Below, piece by piece: positions 1-7,747 of a stretch of 29,754 nt of DNA; positions within the stretch are counted from its first letter, which is position 1, and every line of letters begins with the position of its first letter. This DNA comes from Mesoaciditoga sp964503355 (GTDB taxonomy: Bacteria > Thermotogota > Thermotogae > Mesoaciditogales > Mesoaciditogaceae): assembly GCA_964503355.1 (NCBI GenBank), contig CAZCZS010000012.1, positions 1-29,754 of the forward strand, written 5' to 3'. The position numbers were made by a program, and so were the translations under genes. The notes below the pieces were generated by a model. The model worked only from the letters and a program-made list of their open reading frames with translations. It did no database searches and was not told the DNA's origin.

Positions 1-1200
1 GATAGCGGACTCGCCACTTCTACATTTATCGCAACGTACGACGGTTCAACTGTGCCTGCGGCTTTCTACACGTACAATTCAGGAAAATTTGTGCTGACTT
101 TAGAATCTTCATCGATAACAGGAAATAGCGCGTTAAGCGCCCGTATCGAAGACAAAGCGGGAAATTCTACATCGCTAACACGTACAATTTACGTTGACGG
201 CACAGCGCCGACGATAACGGTTAAGCTTTCAGGAAGCAACATATATTTCGTAAATCCAACAGGAAGTTGGTCGTATAGTAGTTCAACGTCAAGCAGCACA
301 ACAGTTAAACTGTATTACGGCACATCAACACCAACTATCGTTGGTACAATCACAGATAACAGCGGCACAAACATAAACGTCTCTGTGAAATACGATTCTA
401 ATCCAGCTACTACAAGTACAACACCATCAACAACTTTCAGTATATCCTTGGAAAACGCAAGCACTTCTCTTGTGATCGTGGCCACAGACGTGGTTTCCAA
501 CGTCAACGATTCAACCATCACATTTATCGCAACACAAGATAGCGCTGTTAGCACGGTTGTCATAAACGCCACTCCTACAAATGTTGATGCTGCTTCTCCA
601 ACGGCGTATGCGACTTACACAGTTAGCGATGATAAGAGTGGTATTGCTGAGGCGGAGATCATGGTGACATCTACTTCTGGCTCAAAAAAATCTACTTCAA
701 TAAGTGCTGGCGACCAGCAAATTGTAGATTTGATGCCACTTCTCTTACAGCTGCCTATTTTAAACCAAGGCGCTACAGATGTATACGTTACTATTACCGC
801 TACTGACAACGTTGGTAATACGAAAACTTCTACTACTGCAACCGTGAACGTAAACCTTACATTTTCCATAACAGGTATATCCACCGCAATTACTACAAGC
901 GGAGCAACGGCATTGATTCTCAAATTCAACACTTTAGCTGCTACAAGTTCTACATTCGTTGCCAACGATATAACCCTAACCTATACAGCAAGTAACATAA
1001 CATATTACGCATCATCTGTTATGATAAATGGAACAACAAACGTGGCAACAATTACTACCTTCGCAAGTGGAACTGCTAATGGTCCGGAAGTGTCAGCTGG
1101 TGATCTGCCAGCAGGTAGTTACACGGTAAGCGCTACCGATGTGGTTTCTAAAAATAACAATATACCCGTTTCAAACAACGGTACAAGTCTGTATCTATAA
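1..1200 (+). CDS. Ser/Thr-rich Ig-like repeat surface protein, 3' end only
   Basis: The frame is open from the first base of the window, so the N-terminus, with any signal peptide, lies upstream. The visible ~399 residues are very rich in Ser, Thr, Ala and Val and poor in Lys. They carry motifs typical of bacterial Ig-like (Big/Y_Y_Y-type) beta-sandwich domains, such as DGTAPTITV near the start, IATDVVSNV, ITATDNVGNTKT and SATDVVSKN, spaced roughly one domain apart. I infer an exported cell-surface or outer-sheath protein with a role in adhesion or structure. No LPXTG signal, C-terminal transmembrane helix or SLH domain is visible at the C-terminus, which ends shortly after NNGTSLYL. The composition differs strongly from the housekeeping genes that follow. 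The exact function cannot be assigned. Confidence is high that it is coding, low on role. Confidence 0.75.
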   Translation, partial: DSGLATSTFIATYDGSTVPAAFYTYNSGKFVLTLESSSITGNSALSARIEDKAGNSTSLTRTIYVDGTAPTITVKLSGSNIYFVNPTGSWSYSSSTSSSTTVKLYYGTSTPTIVGTITDNSGTNINVSVKYDSNPATTSTTPSTTFSISLENASTSLVIVATDVVSNVNDSTITFIATQDSAVSTVVINATPTNVDAASPTAYATYTVSDDKSGIAEAEIMVTSTSGSKKSTSISAGDQQIVDLMPLLLQLPILNQGATDVYVTITATDNVGNTKTSTTATVNVNLTFSITGISTAITTSGATALILKFNTLAATSSTFVANDITLTYTASNITYYASSVMINGTTNVATITTFASGTANGPEVSAGDLPAGSYTVSATDVVSKNNNIPVSNNGTSLYL

Positions 1201-1234
1201 ACTTATTTCAAGCAGCAACTTTTGAGATGAATCC

Positions 1235-1266
1235 AACACCCTCGCAGGTCTGCGGGGGTGTTTTTT
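1235..1266 (+). terminator. Intrinsic terminator after the surface protein gene
   Basis: Arms AACACCCTCGCA (1235-1246) and TGCGGGGGTGTT (1251-1262) pair over 12 bp with one G-T wobble around the loop GGTC. A run of T follows (1261-1266). It lies 35 bases after the stop codon and separates this gene from the next transcription unit. Confidence 0.9.
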
Positions 1267-1364
1267 CACCATAACAAAAGAAAACAGAGTGGAGTATTTT
1301 TAGCATTATCACTTCGTACCACTCATTCTTTATGCACACCCGCGAAAACCTCATCTCTTTAGAA

Positions 1365-1400
1365 TGGTATAATATCCCCGGTTAAAAACTTTTAGGAGGT
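1365..1400 (+). promoter_or_regulatory. Extended -10 promoter and ribosome-binding site for the epimerase-to-pyk gene series
   Basis: TGGTATAAT (1365-1373) is a perfect -10 hexamer with an upstream TGn extension. No convincing -35 hexamer is seen at 16-18 bp. AGGAGGT (1394-1400) is placed 7 bases before the GTG start at 1408. This is the only clear promoter before the long gene series that runs to about 14000. Confidence 0.65.
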
Positions 1401-1407
1401 TGCTATT

Positions 1408-2340
1408 GTGGAAAAGTTAAAAGTTGTGGTCACTGGTGGAGCGGGCTTCATCGGTTCGAACATAGTTGATGAGTTGTTGAGAAGAGAAATGATTCCAATA
1501 GTCATAGATGATCTTTCGACCGGAAAGATCGAAAACGTCAATCCGGATGCCGTGATGTACAGGCAAGATACCAGAGATTTGGATGGTTTAGAAAAGATAT
1601 TTGCCAAACATAAGCCCGATTACGTCTTACATCTTGCTGCTCAGATATCCGTTTCGCGATCCGTTAGGGAACCTCTTTACGATGAAGATGTGAACGTAAA
1701 AGGGACGTTAAACATTCTGAACATGTGCCATAAGTACGCCGTTAAGAAGATAGTTTTCACGTCGTCGGGAGGAGTCATGTACGGTGAAAATCCTCCATTT
1801 CCAACGCCGGAAAACGTTTGCCCAGATCCGATTTCACCGTATGGAATTTCGAAATTGGCAGGAGAAAAATACGTTAAATTTTATGGAATAGAAAAAGGAC
1901 TCCGCTATACCATCCTTCGTTACGGCAACGTCTACGGTCCGCGGCAAAGTCCCGACGGTGAAGCTGGGGTGATAGCCATATTCGCCAAAAAAATGTTGAA
2001 CAAGGAACCCGTGACCATAAACGGTGACGGGGAATACATCAGAGATTACGTGTATGTCAAGGATGTTGTGGAGGCGAACATTCTTTCGATGGAAAGAGGG
2101 GATGGCGAGATCTTCAACATAGGCACCGCGACGGGTAAAAGCGTGAACGAAGTGTTCAGATCCTTGAAAGAACATATATACTACGATGCCGATCCGATAT
2201 ACGGACCTCCTCGTCCAGGTGATCTGAGAAAGAGCGTTTTGGACAACTCTCACGCAAAGGAAGTGTTGAAATGGAAACCGAAGTACTCTTTCAGTGAAGG
2301 ACTTAGAGAAACCGTGAAGTTCTTTGAAAGCGGAAGGTGA
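1408..2340 (+). CDS. NAD-dependent sugar epimerase/dehydratase (UDP-glucose 4-epimerase-like)
   Basis: The protein is a 310-aa extended short-chain dehydrogenase/reductase. The Rossmann motif TGGAGFIGS is at residues 9-17, a Ser-rich catalytic stretch (TSSGG) near 118-122, and the catalytic pair YGISK has Tyr145 and Lys149. The C-terminal half carries RDYVYVKDVV and PPRPGDLRKS, which in this family shape the nucleotide-sugar site. Such enzymes interconvert UDP-glucose and UDP-galactose, or related UDP-sugars, for polysaccharide or surface-glycan synthesis. The length and motifs are close to the Thermotoga GalE-type enzymes, but substrate specificity cannot be read from the sequence, so no symbol is given. 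The GTG start is fixed by a strong Shine-Dalgarno sequence. It is the first gene of the series and is followed at once by rarA. Confidence 0.85.
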   Translation: MEKLKVVVTGGAGFIGSNIVDELLRREMIPIVIDDLSTGKIENVNPDAVMYRQDTRDLDGLEKIFAKHKPDYVLHLAAQISVSRSVREPLYDEDVNVKGTLNILNMCHKYAVKKIVFTSSGGVMYGENPPFPTPENVCPDPISPYGISKLAGEKYVKFYGIEKGLRYTILRYGNVYGPRQSPDGEAGVIAIFAKKMLNKEPVTINGDGEYIRDYVYVKDVVEANILSMERGDGEIFNIGTATGKSVNEVFRSLKEHIYYDADPIYGPPRPGDLRKSVLDNSHAKEVLKWKPKYSFSEGLRETVKFFESGR

Positions 2341-2347
2341 GAACCGT

Positions 2348-3634
2348 TTGCAGCGAAGTTTTTGGAGTGACGAGCCGTTAGCCGTCAAGGTAAGGCCAAA
2401 GAATTTCGATGAATTTGTTGGGCAAGAACATATCCTCTCAAAAGGCATGCCATTGCGCGTGGCGATAGAAAATGATGAACTTTACAGTTGTATATTGTAC
2501 GGTCCTCCCGGCTGTGGAAAAACATCTTTGGCTGGAATAATAAAGAACAAAACTCACAACGAATTCAAGCATTTCAGTGCCGCCACCCAGGGCGTGGGAA
2601 TTTTGAAGCCTATGATGAAAGAAGCCGAAGAAAAATTTCTCACGAGTGGAAAACCAACGGTGATATTTGTAGATGAAATACACAGATTCACGAAATCCCA
2701 GCAAGATACGCTTTTATCGTATGTTGAAGAGGGATCTGTCATTTTGATAGGAGCCACGACTGAAAATCCAAGTTTTGAGGTCAATCCGGCTTTGCTTTCA
2801 AGATGTCGCGTTTTCGTGTTCAAATCTCTTTCTAATGATGAAATCTTGACCATTCTTGAAAGAGCCCTGAAGGGTTTGGATTTTTCGTTTTCACGCGAGG
2901 CTTTAAAAGAGATAGCGGATCTTTCTGGCGGGGATGCGAGAACCGCTTTGAATTATTTACAAGAAGCAATGAGAACCGCATCCTCTTTGGGTTTAAAAGA
3001 GATAAACGATGTTGAAAAGCTCATCCAGAAATCCATTCCACGATACAGAAAAAATGCCGATGAGCATTACGATTTCATCTCCGCCCTTCACAAATCGATG
3101 CGGGGAAGCGATCCGGATGCAGCTCTTTATTATCTCGCGGCCATGCTGGAAGCGGGCGAGGATCCACTTTACATCGCGAGGAGGATCGTCAGATTCGCCT
3201 CTGAAGATGTTGGATTGGCAGATCCTCGAGCTTTGAGTATCGCCATCGACGCGTATCATGCGACTCATTTCATTGGAATGCCCGAATGTTCGACGGCCCT
3301 TGCGCAAGCCGTGATATATTGTTCGGTTGCCCCTAAAAGCAACGCCGTTTACAAAGCGTACAAAGAGGCTGCAAAAGAGGTGAAATCCCATCCCTTCGAA
3401 GGAGTTCCGATGATGTTGAGAAACGCACCGACGAAGTTGATGAAAGAGATGGGGTACTCTCAAGGTTACGTTTATCCTCACGATAGAAAGAACGCATTTG
3501 TACTGACGAATTACCTCCCCCAACGATTGAAGGGAAAGGTCTTTTACCATCCGAGTGAACGTGGCTTGGAATCGAAGATAAAGGAAAAATTGGAAAAACT
3601 TTGGAAAAATCTGAAAAGATGGAAAGAGGAATAA
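2348..3634 (+). CDS. rarA: Replication-associated recombination protein A (RarA/MgsA AAA+ ATPase)
   Basis: This is a 428-aa AAA+ protein of the clamp-loader-like RarA family, which acts at stalled replication forks. Visible features are the N-terminal PLAVKVRPKNFDEFVGQEHI box, Walker A GPPGCGKT (52-59), Walker B VIFVDE (105-110), sensor-1 GATTENPS (135-142), and SRCRVF with an arginine-finger-like context (151-156). The C-terminal tetramerisation region follows and includes AYKEA and the SHPFEGVPM stretch. The frame opens further upstream, with a TTG at 2324 that would overlap the epimerase. I prefer the TTG at 2348 because GGAAGGTGA (2332-2340) sits 7 bases before it and the protein then starts at the family's usual position. 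It is probably co-transcribed with the epimerase and is followed by an 83-bp gap, the widest inside the series. Confidence 0.93.
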   Translation: MQRSFWSDEPLAVKVRPKNFDEFVGQEHILSKGMPLRVAIENDELYSCILYGPPGCGKTSLAGIIKNKTHNEFKHFSAATQGVGILKPMMKEAEEKFLTSGKPTVIFVDEIHRFTKSQQDTLLSYVEEGSVILIGATTENPSFEVNPALLSRCRVFVFKSLSNDEILTILERALKGLDFSFSREALKEIADLSGGDARTALNYLQEAMRTASSLGLKEINDVEKLIQKSIPRYRKNADEHYDFISALHKSMRGSDPDAALYYLAAMLEAGEDPLYIARRIVRFASEDVGLADPRALSIAIDAYHATHFIGMPECSTALAQAVIYCSVAPKSNAVYKAYKEAAKEVKSHPFEGVPMMLRNAPTKLMKEMGYSQGYVYPHDRKNAFVLTNYLPQRLKGKVFYHPSERGLESKIKEKLEKLWKNLKRWKEE

Positions 3635-3666
3635 GATCGTGAAAAACCGGTGTCAGGAAAGGAGGG

Positions 3667-3717
3667 ATGAGCGCATTTTTCTCATATGAGAAGGTAGAAC
3701 CATTTGCGCTTGTGTGA
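3667..3717 (+). CDS. Possible 16-codon leader ORF before lgt (speculative)
   Basis: An ATG at 3667 opens a 16-codon frame, MSAFFSYEKVEPFALV, whose TGA (3715-3717) is followed without a gap by the lgt ATG at 3718, in the same frame. The strong purine run AAAGGAGGG lies just upstream of 3667, although it leaves only 1-2 bases of spacing. The annotated lgt start has no Shine-Dalgarno sequence of its own, so lgt may depend on reinitiation after this ORF. Alternatives are that the ORF is chance, or that the TGA is a nonsense change or sequencing error inside a longer lgt. Confidence 0.3.
   Translation: MSAFFSYEKVEPFALV
3679..3692. promoter_or_regulatory. 14-bp perfect palindrome inside the rarA-lgt gap
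   Basis: TTCTCATATGAGAA is its own reverse complement. Having no loop, it looks more like a protein-binding site than an RNA hairpin. It is enclosed by a weaker GCGCA ... TGCGC pair (3671 to 3709). No promoter hexamers are evident beside it, so an operator role is inference only. Confidence 0.3.
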
Positions 3718-4614
3718 ATGAAAAAGATATTATTTTGGTCTGTACTAACAGCCGTAGTGGTGGCGATGTATTTTTTCATGAAGGATGTTTTCAACGGAAG
3801 CATAATATTGAATCCTTATCTCTTGACGTTGGGACCCCTTAAGATAAAGTGGTACGGTGCCATCATAGGTTCATCGGTTATCGTGGCGTATCTTTTGGCG
3901 CGTCATCAGCTTTTAAAAGAAGGTGTAAAAGAAGATGAATTTCTTATGGCCATGGTTTTCGTCATTCCTTTCGCCGTCTTGGGAGGAAGGTTGTATTACG
4001 TCGCATTCACATGGAGTTATTTTTCAAAGCATCTAAATTTGATATTGGACACGCGAACTGGAGGAATGGCCATACACGGTGCGCTTTTTGCCACTTTCTT
4101 GATGGCGGAAGTTTTCATTCTTTTGAGAAAGAAGATAAAGGGCAGTTGCTCTTTTACATATCTGCAAGCCATGGACGCGTTCGCGATGGTGGCACCTTTT
4201 GCACAAGCCATGGGAAGATGGGGAAATTTCTTCAACTACGAAGCCTACGGCGCTCCCACCGATCTTCCATGGAAGATGTTCGTGCCACTTCAATACAGAA
4301 TGCCACAGTATGCAAATTACAAATTCTTCACACCAACTTTTTTGTACGAAACGATAGCGGATCTCTTCGTGTTTTACGTCGTTTACACCTACACGCAGAA
4401 AAGGCGTACGAGATTCGGACAGACTTTCGCCCTTTATTTGATATTGTATTCGGTTTTCAGATTTTTTAACGAATCGTTCAGATTGGACAGTTTGTGGTTT
4501 TACAACTTGCGTATAGCCCAAGTCGTTTCGATCGTTTTGATAATAATAGGCAGTGTTCTGTTCGCTTACACTTCCAAAAAGGGAAAAAAGGTGGAGGAAG
4601 TGAGTGCCAAATGA
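3718..4614 (+). CDS. lgt: Prolipoprotein diacylglyceryl transferase
   Basis: This 298-aa polytopic membrane enzyme transfers diacylglycerol from phosphatidylglycerol to the lipobox cysteine of exported prolipoproteins, the first step of lipoprotein maturation. Diagnostic motifs are all present: LKIKWYG (41-47), GGRLYYV (89-95), GGMAIHGA with the conserved His120, the Lgt signature GRWGNFFNYEAYG (166-178, with Asn170 and Glu175), PTFLYE (206-211) and a C-terminal RFFNESFR. The first ~25 residues form a hydrophobic helix upstream of the usual family start. No ribosome-binding site precedes the ATG; a short ORF in the same frame ends directly against it. The stop overlaps the polA start by 4 bases (ATGA), so translation of the two is probably coupled. 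Confidence 0.95.
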   Translation: MKKILFWSVLTAVVVAMYFFMKDVFNGSIILNPYLLTLGPLKIKWYGAIIGSSVIVAYLLARHQLLKEGVKEDEFLMAMVFVIPFAVLGGRLYYVAFTWSYFSKHLNLILDTRTGGMAIHGALFATFLMAEVFILLRKKIKGSCSFTYLQAMDAFAMVAPFAQAMGRWGNFFNYEAYGAPTDLPWKMFVPLQYRMPQYANYKFFTPTFLYETIADLFVFYVVYTYTQKRRTRFGQTFALYLILYSVFRFFNESFRLDSLWFYNLRIAQVVSIVLIIIGSVLFAYTSKKGKKVEEVSAK

Positions 4615-7256
4615 ATTTGTACATCTTCGATGGAACCGCTCTCGTCTACAGGGCATTTTACGCCTTGCCGCAGATGACGAATTCCGAAGGAATTCCAACG
4701 AATGCGGTCTTCGGACTGGCAAAGATGCTCTCGAAGTTTCTTAAGGAACATATAAGAGAAGATGATAGCGTCATATTCGTGCTCGATTCAAAAGAGAAAA
4801 CTTTTAGGCACACGCTCTTCGAGAACTATAAGGCCAACAGGAAGCCAACGCCAGACGATATGGTAGAACAGCTACCATACGTGGAAAAACTCGTTAAAGC
4901 GCTCAACATTCCCCTTTTAAAGGGAACGGGATACGAAGCCGATGACGTTATAGCTACGCTCGTTAAAAAGTATTCGAAGAAATTCGATCATGTCTACGTG
5001 ATCACGGGAGATAAGGATCTTCTTCAGTTGGTTGGAGAAAATGTGAGAGTTCTTCGCTTTGCATCCATGGGAGTAAGCGATCTAAAGGAGTACGATGAAA
5101 ATACGGTTATCGAAAAATACGGTGTGAAACCCTCTCAGATTGGTGATTATTTGGCCCTTGTCGGTGATCAATCGGACAACGTGCCAGGTGTTAAGGGCAT
5201 AGGAGATAAGAGTGCTGTAAAACTTTTGAAAGAGTATGGGAACTTAAGTGGCATTTACGATCATTTGGACGAGATCAAAAAAAGGTATTCAAACCTTTTG
5301 AACGACGGAAAGGAATCCGCTTTTTTATCCAGAAAATTGGTTGAACTCTCTTACGATGTGCCTGTGGATGTGGACCTAAAACCGTATGCCGGTCCAAATA
5401 AATCGGAACTTTCTGAGCTTTTCGACAAGCTTGACTTTTCTTCGTTGAAAAAAGAGTTTAAGTTGTACGAAGATGTCAACGCGAGGAAGAACTCTTATGA
5501 AACCGTAAAATCGATCGAGAAATTCGATGAAGTGCTTAGAAAAGCCGAAAAGGTTGGAAAGGTCGCCTTCGATACCGAAACCACATCGTTAAGTCCTATA
5601 GATGCAGAGCTTGTCGGCATGTCTTTTTCTTGGGAAAATGAAAGCTATTACATTCCAATTGGACACGTTAGTGGTGAAAATCTTCCCATCGACAAGGTGC
5701 TTGAAAGACTTAAAGAGTTTTTTGAAAATTCAAACACGAGAATAATCGGCCAAAATTTGAAATACGATCTTAGCGTGATCAAAAAGTACGGTCTGAAATT
5801 CAAACCTTATTTCGATACCATGATAGCGGCTTACCTTCTGAATCCAAACGAAAGAAAGTTTTCGTTGGATGCACTTGCCATGAAATATTTGGGATATAAA
5901 ACTATAACTTATGAGGAAGTGGCGGGTAAGAAAGGGGATTTTTCAAAGGTTTCAATTGAAGAAGCCAGCAGGTATTCCGCCGAAGATGCCGATGTGACCT
6001 ACAGATTGTACAAGAAGTTGAGTAAAAATCTTTATGAATACGATCTTTATGAGGTTTTCAACGATATAGAGATGCCTTTGGTAGAGGTGCTCTCTAGCAT
6101 GGAATTGAACGGGGTTTACGTGGATATCGATTATCTTAGGGACATTTCCGATAGATATTTGAAGAAGCTTCGCGATATAGAGGAGCAGATTTACGCGTTG
6201 GCCGGAGGCATGCCATTCAACATAAACTCGCCAAAACAGGTTTCCGAGATTTTGTTTCAAAGGCTTGGATTGCATCCGAGAAGAAGGACAAAGTCTCATG
6301 CCTTTTCAACGGATGCGAAAGTGCTCGAAGAAATGAGAGATGAACACCCCATAATTCCTCTTTTGTTGGAATACAGGAAGTACTTCAAATTGAAATCCAC
6401 TTATTTAGATGCGCTTCCAAAAATGGTTAATCCTAAAACTTCACGTGTGCACACATCTTTTAACCAAACCGGCACTTCAACCGGTCGCCTTTCAAGTAGC
6501 GAACCGAATCTTCAGAATATTCCAGCGCGTAACGAAGAAGGTCGTGAGATCAGAAAAGCCATAAGGGCTCAAAGACCTGGTTGGGAGATATTGAGCGCCG
6601 ATTACTCTCAAATAGAGTTGAGAGTACTTGCGCATGTTAGTGGAGATGAAGCACTGATCGAGGCTTTTAAAAATGGAATGGATATTCATACCGCTACAGC
6701 GTCTAAAGTATTTGGTGTAAGGGAAGAAGATGTAACAAAAGAAATGAGAAGGGTTGGAAAAATGGTTAACTTTGCGGTCACTTACGGCGTAAGTGCGTAC
6801 GGTTTGGCTAAAAGGTTGGGAATGAGCGCCTCTGATGCCCAAAAACTCATAGCCAACTATTTCAAGAGTTATCCAAAAGTTAAAGAATACCTTGACAACA
6901 CCGTGAAATTCGCAAAAGAGAACGGATACGTCAAAACGATTTTTGGTAGAAGAAGGGATATTCCAGCCCTCAGAAGTGGAAAGTACAACGTCATCGAAGA
7001 AGGAAAAAGAATGGCCATAAACGCTCCCATTCAAGGAAGCGCAGCTGACATGATAAAACTTGCCATGATAAGGATTCACGAAGAGCTTAAAAAATTCAAA
7101 GCGATGATGATATTGCAAGTTCACGACGAGCTTGTCTTTGAATTGCCACTAGAAGAAAGCGAAGAGGTAAAGAAAATGGTGAAGGAAAAGATGGAAAACG
7201 TTATGAAAATGAAAGTGCCATTGTCGGTTGATATCGAAGAGGGAGAAACATGGTGA
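4611..7256 (+). CDS. polA: DNA polymerase I with 5' nuclease and proofreading domains
   Basis: The 881-aa family A polymerase has the usual three-part build. The N-terminal 5'-3' flap nuclease (about 1-290) opens with MNLYIFDGTALVYR and includes EADDVIATL and TGDKDLLQL. The 3'-5' exonuclease (about 310-480) retains all its metal-binding motifs: DTE at 321-323, GQNLKYD, and YSAEDAD. The polymerase domain carries motif A with Asp664 (ADYSQIELR), the O-helix motif RRVGKMVNFAVTYG, and motif C VHDE with Asp839. Proofreading should therefore be active, unlike in Taq polymerase. The frame stays open further upstream, but the ATG at 4611 is preceded by GGAGGAAGTGAG and gives the normal N-terminus. 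It overlaps lgt by 4 bases and the stress-protein gene by 7. Confidence 0.97.
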   Translation: MNLYIFDGTALVYRAFYALPQMTNSEGIPTNAVFGLAKMLSKFLKEHIREDDSVIFVLDSKEKTFRHTLFENYKANRKPTPDDMVEQLPYVEKLVKALNIPLLKGTGYEADDVIATLVKKYSKKFDHVYVITGDKDLLQLVGENVRVLRFASMGVSDLKEYDENTVIEKYGVKPSQIGDYLALVGDQSDNVPGVKGIGDKSAVKLLKEYGNLSGIYDHLDEIKKRYSNLLNDGKESAFLSRKLVELSYDVPVDVDLKPYAGPNKSELSELFDKLDFSSLKKEFKLYEDVNARKNSYETVKSIEKFDEVLRKAEKVGKVAFDTETTSLSPIDAELVGMSFSWENESYYIPIGHVSGENLPIDKVLERLKEFFENSNTRIIGQNLKYDLSVIKKYGLKFKPYFDTMIAAYLLNPNERKFSLDALAMKYLGYKTITYEEVAGKKGDFSKVSIEEASRYSAEDADVTYRLYKKLSKNLYEYDLYEVFNDIEMPLVEVLSSMELNGVYVDIDYLRDISDRYLKKLRDIEEQIYALAGGMPFNINSPKQVSEILFQRLGLHPRRRTKSHAFSTDAKVLEEMRDEHPIIPLLLEYRKYFKLKSTYLDALPKMVNPKTSRVHTSFNQTGTSTGRLSSSEPNLQNIPARNEEGREIRKAIRAQRPGWEILSADYSQIELRVLAHVSGDEALIEAFKNGMDIHTATASKVFGVREEDVTKEMRRVGKMVNFAVTYGVSAYGLAKRLGMSASDAQKLIANYFKSYPKVKEYLDNTVKFAKENGYVKTIFGRRRDIPALRSGKYNVIEEGKRMAINAPIQGSAADMIKLAMIRIHEELKKFKAMMILQVHDELVFELPLEESEEVKKMVKEKMENVMKMKVPLSVDIEEGETW

Positions 7257-7747
7257 ACTTTTACAAGAAAATCCTCATAGCCGTTGACGGCTCACAACTT
7301 TCAAAGGAAGTTTTTCGTAAAGGAGTGGAATTGGCAAAAATTTTCAATGCCGACGTGACGCTTATCGGTGTGGTGGACACCACCAACATAGTTTCATTTT
7401 CTTCTGGGATGGATGAATCGGATGTGTTGATGACCGAAGAAGAATTGGAATTGTTAAAAGGCAATGAGAAGATGTTGAGAAATTTCATGGACGACTTGAT
7501 GTCTTCCGAAAAGGGGTTACGTTTAATCGAAGAGATAAGATACGGTATACCACATCGTGAAATAAGCGCTTACGCTGAAGAATGGAAGGCCGATTTGCTT
7601 GTTTTGGGAAGTCATGGAAAAGACGGAGGATTATCCGCATTCCTGTTTGGATCGACGGCTAAGAAATTGCTAAAAGTGGCTCCATGTGACGTACTTGTCG
7701 TTAAAACGAATCGAGGGCAAGACGAAAGGGATGGTGGCAAAAAGTGA
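7250..7747 (+). CDS. Universal stress protein (UspA family)
   Basis: This is a 165-aa single-domain Usp. The N-terminal ILIAVDGS with Asp13 and the C-terminal nucleotide-binding segment GSHGKDGG...FGST are visible. In ATP-binding Usps the pattern is G-2x-G-9x-G(S/T). Here ten residues lie between the second Gly and Gly-Ser, so ATP binding is likely but not certain. An acidic insert (about 50-75) follows beta-strand 2. Family members bind ATP and modulate stress survival by mechanisms that vary. The ATG at 7250 overlaps polA by 7 bases and the stop overlaps miaB by 4. It is therefore embedded in a housekeeping operon rather than standing alone. Confidence 0.88.
   Translation: MVNFYKKILIAVDGSQLSKEVFRKGVELAKIFNADVTLIGVVDTTNIVSFSSGMDESDVLMTEEELELLKGNEKMLRNFMDDLMSSEKGLRLIEEIRYGIPHREISAYAEEWKADLLVLGSHGKDGGLSAFLFGSTAKKLLKVAPCDVLVVKTNRGQDERDGGKK

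Noticed and set aside
1287..1324. Inverted repeat GAGTGG-A-GTA with TACCACTC before the epimerase promoter
   Set aside because: The loop is 20 bases and one base is bulged. It could be an operator but support is too weak to list as a feature.
1834..2448. Long minus-strand open frame opposite the epimerase
   Set aside because: It is antisense to a gene with clear family motifs, has no ribosome-binding site and its translation shows no recognisable domain.
2993..3550. 185-codon minus-strand frame opposite rarA
   Set aside because: It is a shadow of the rarA reading frame without family features.
3639..3689. Second short frame from GTG 3639 in the rarA-lgt gap
   Set aside because: It reads MKNRCQERRDERIFLI then stops. 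It has no ribosome-binding site and does not abut lgt, so the in-frame ATG at 3667 is the better leader candidate.
4033..4722. 229-codon minus-strand frame opposite lgt and the polA start
   Set aside because: It spans the lgt-polA junction antisense to conserved motifs; low-complexity shadow.
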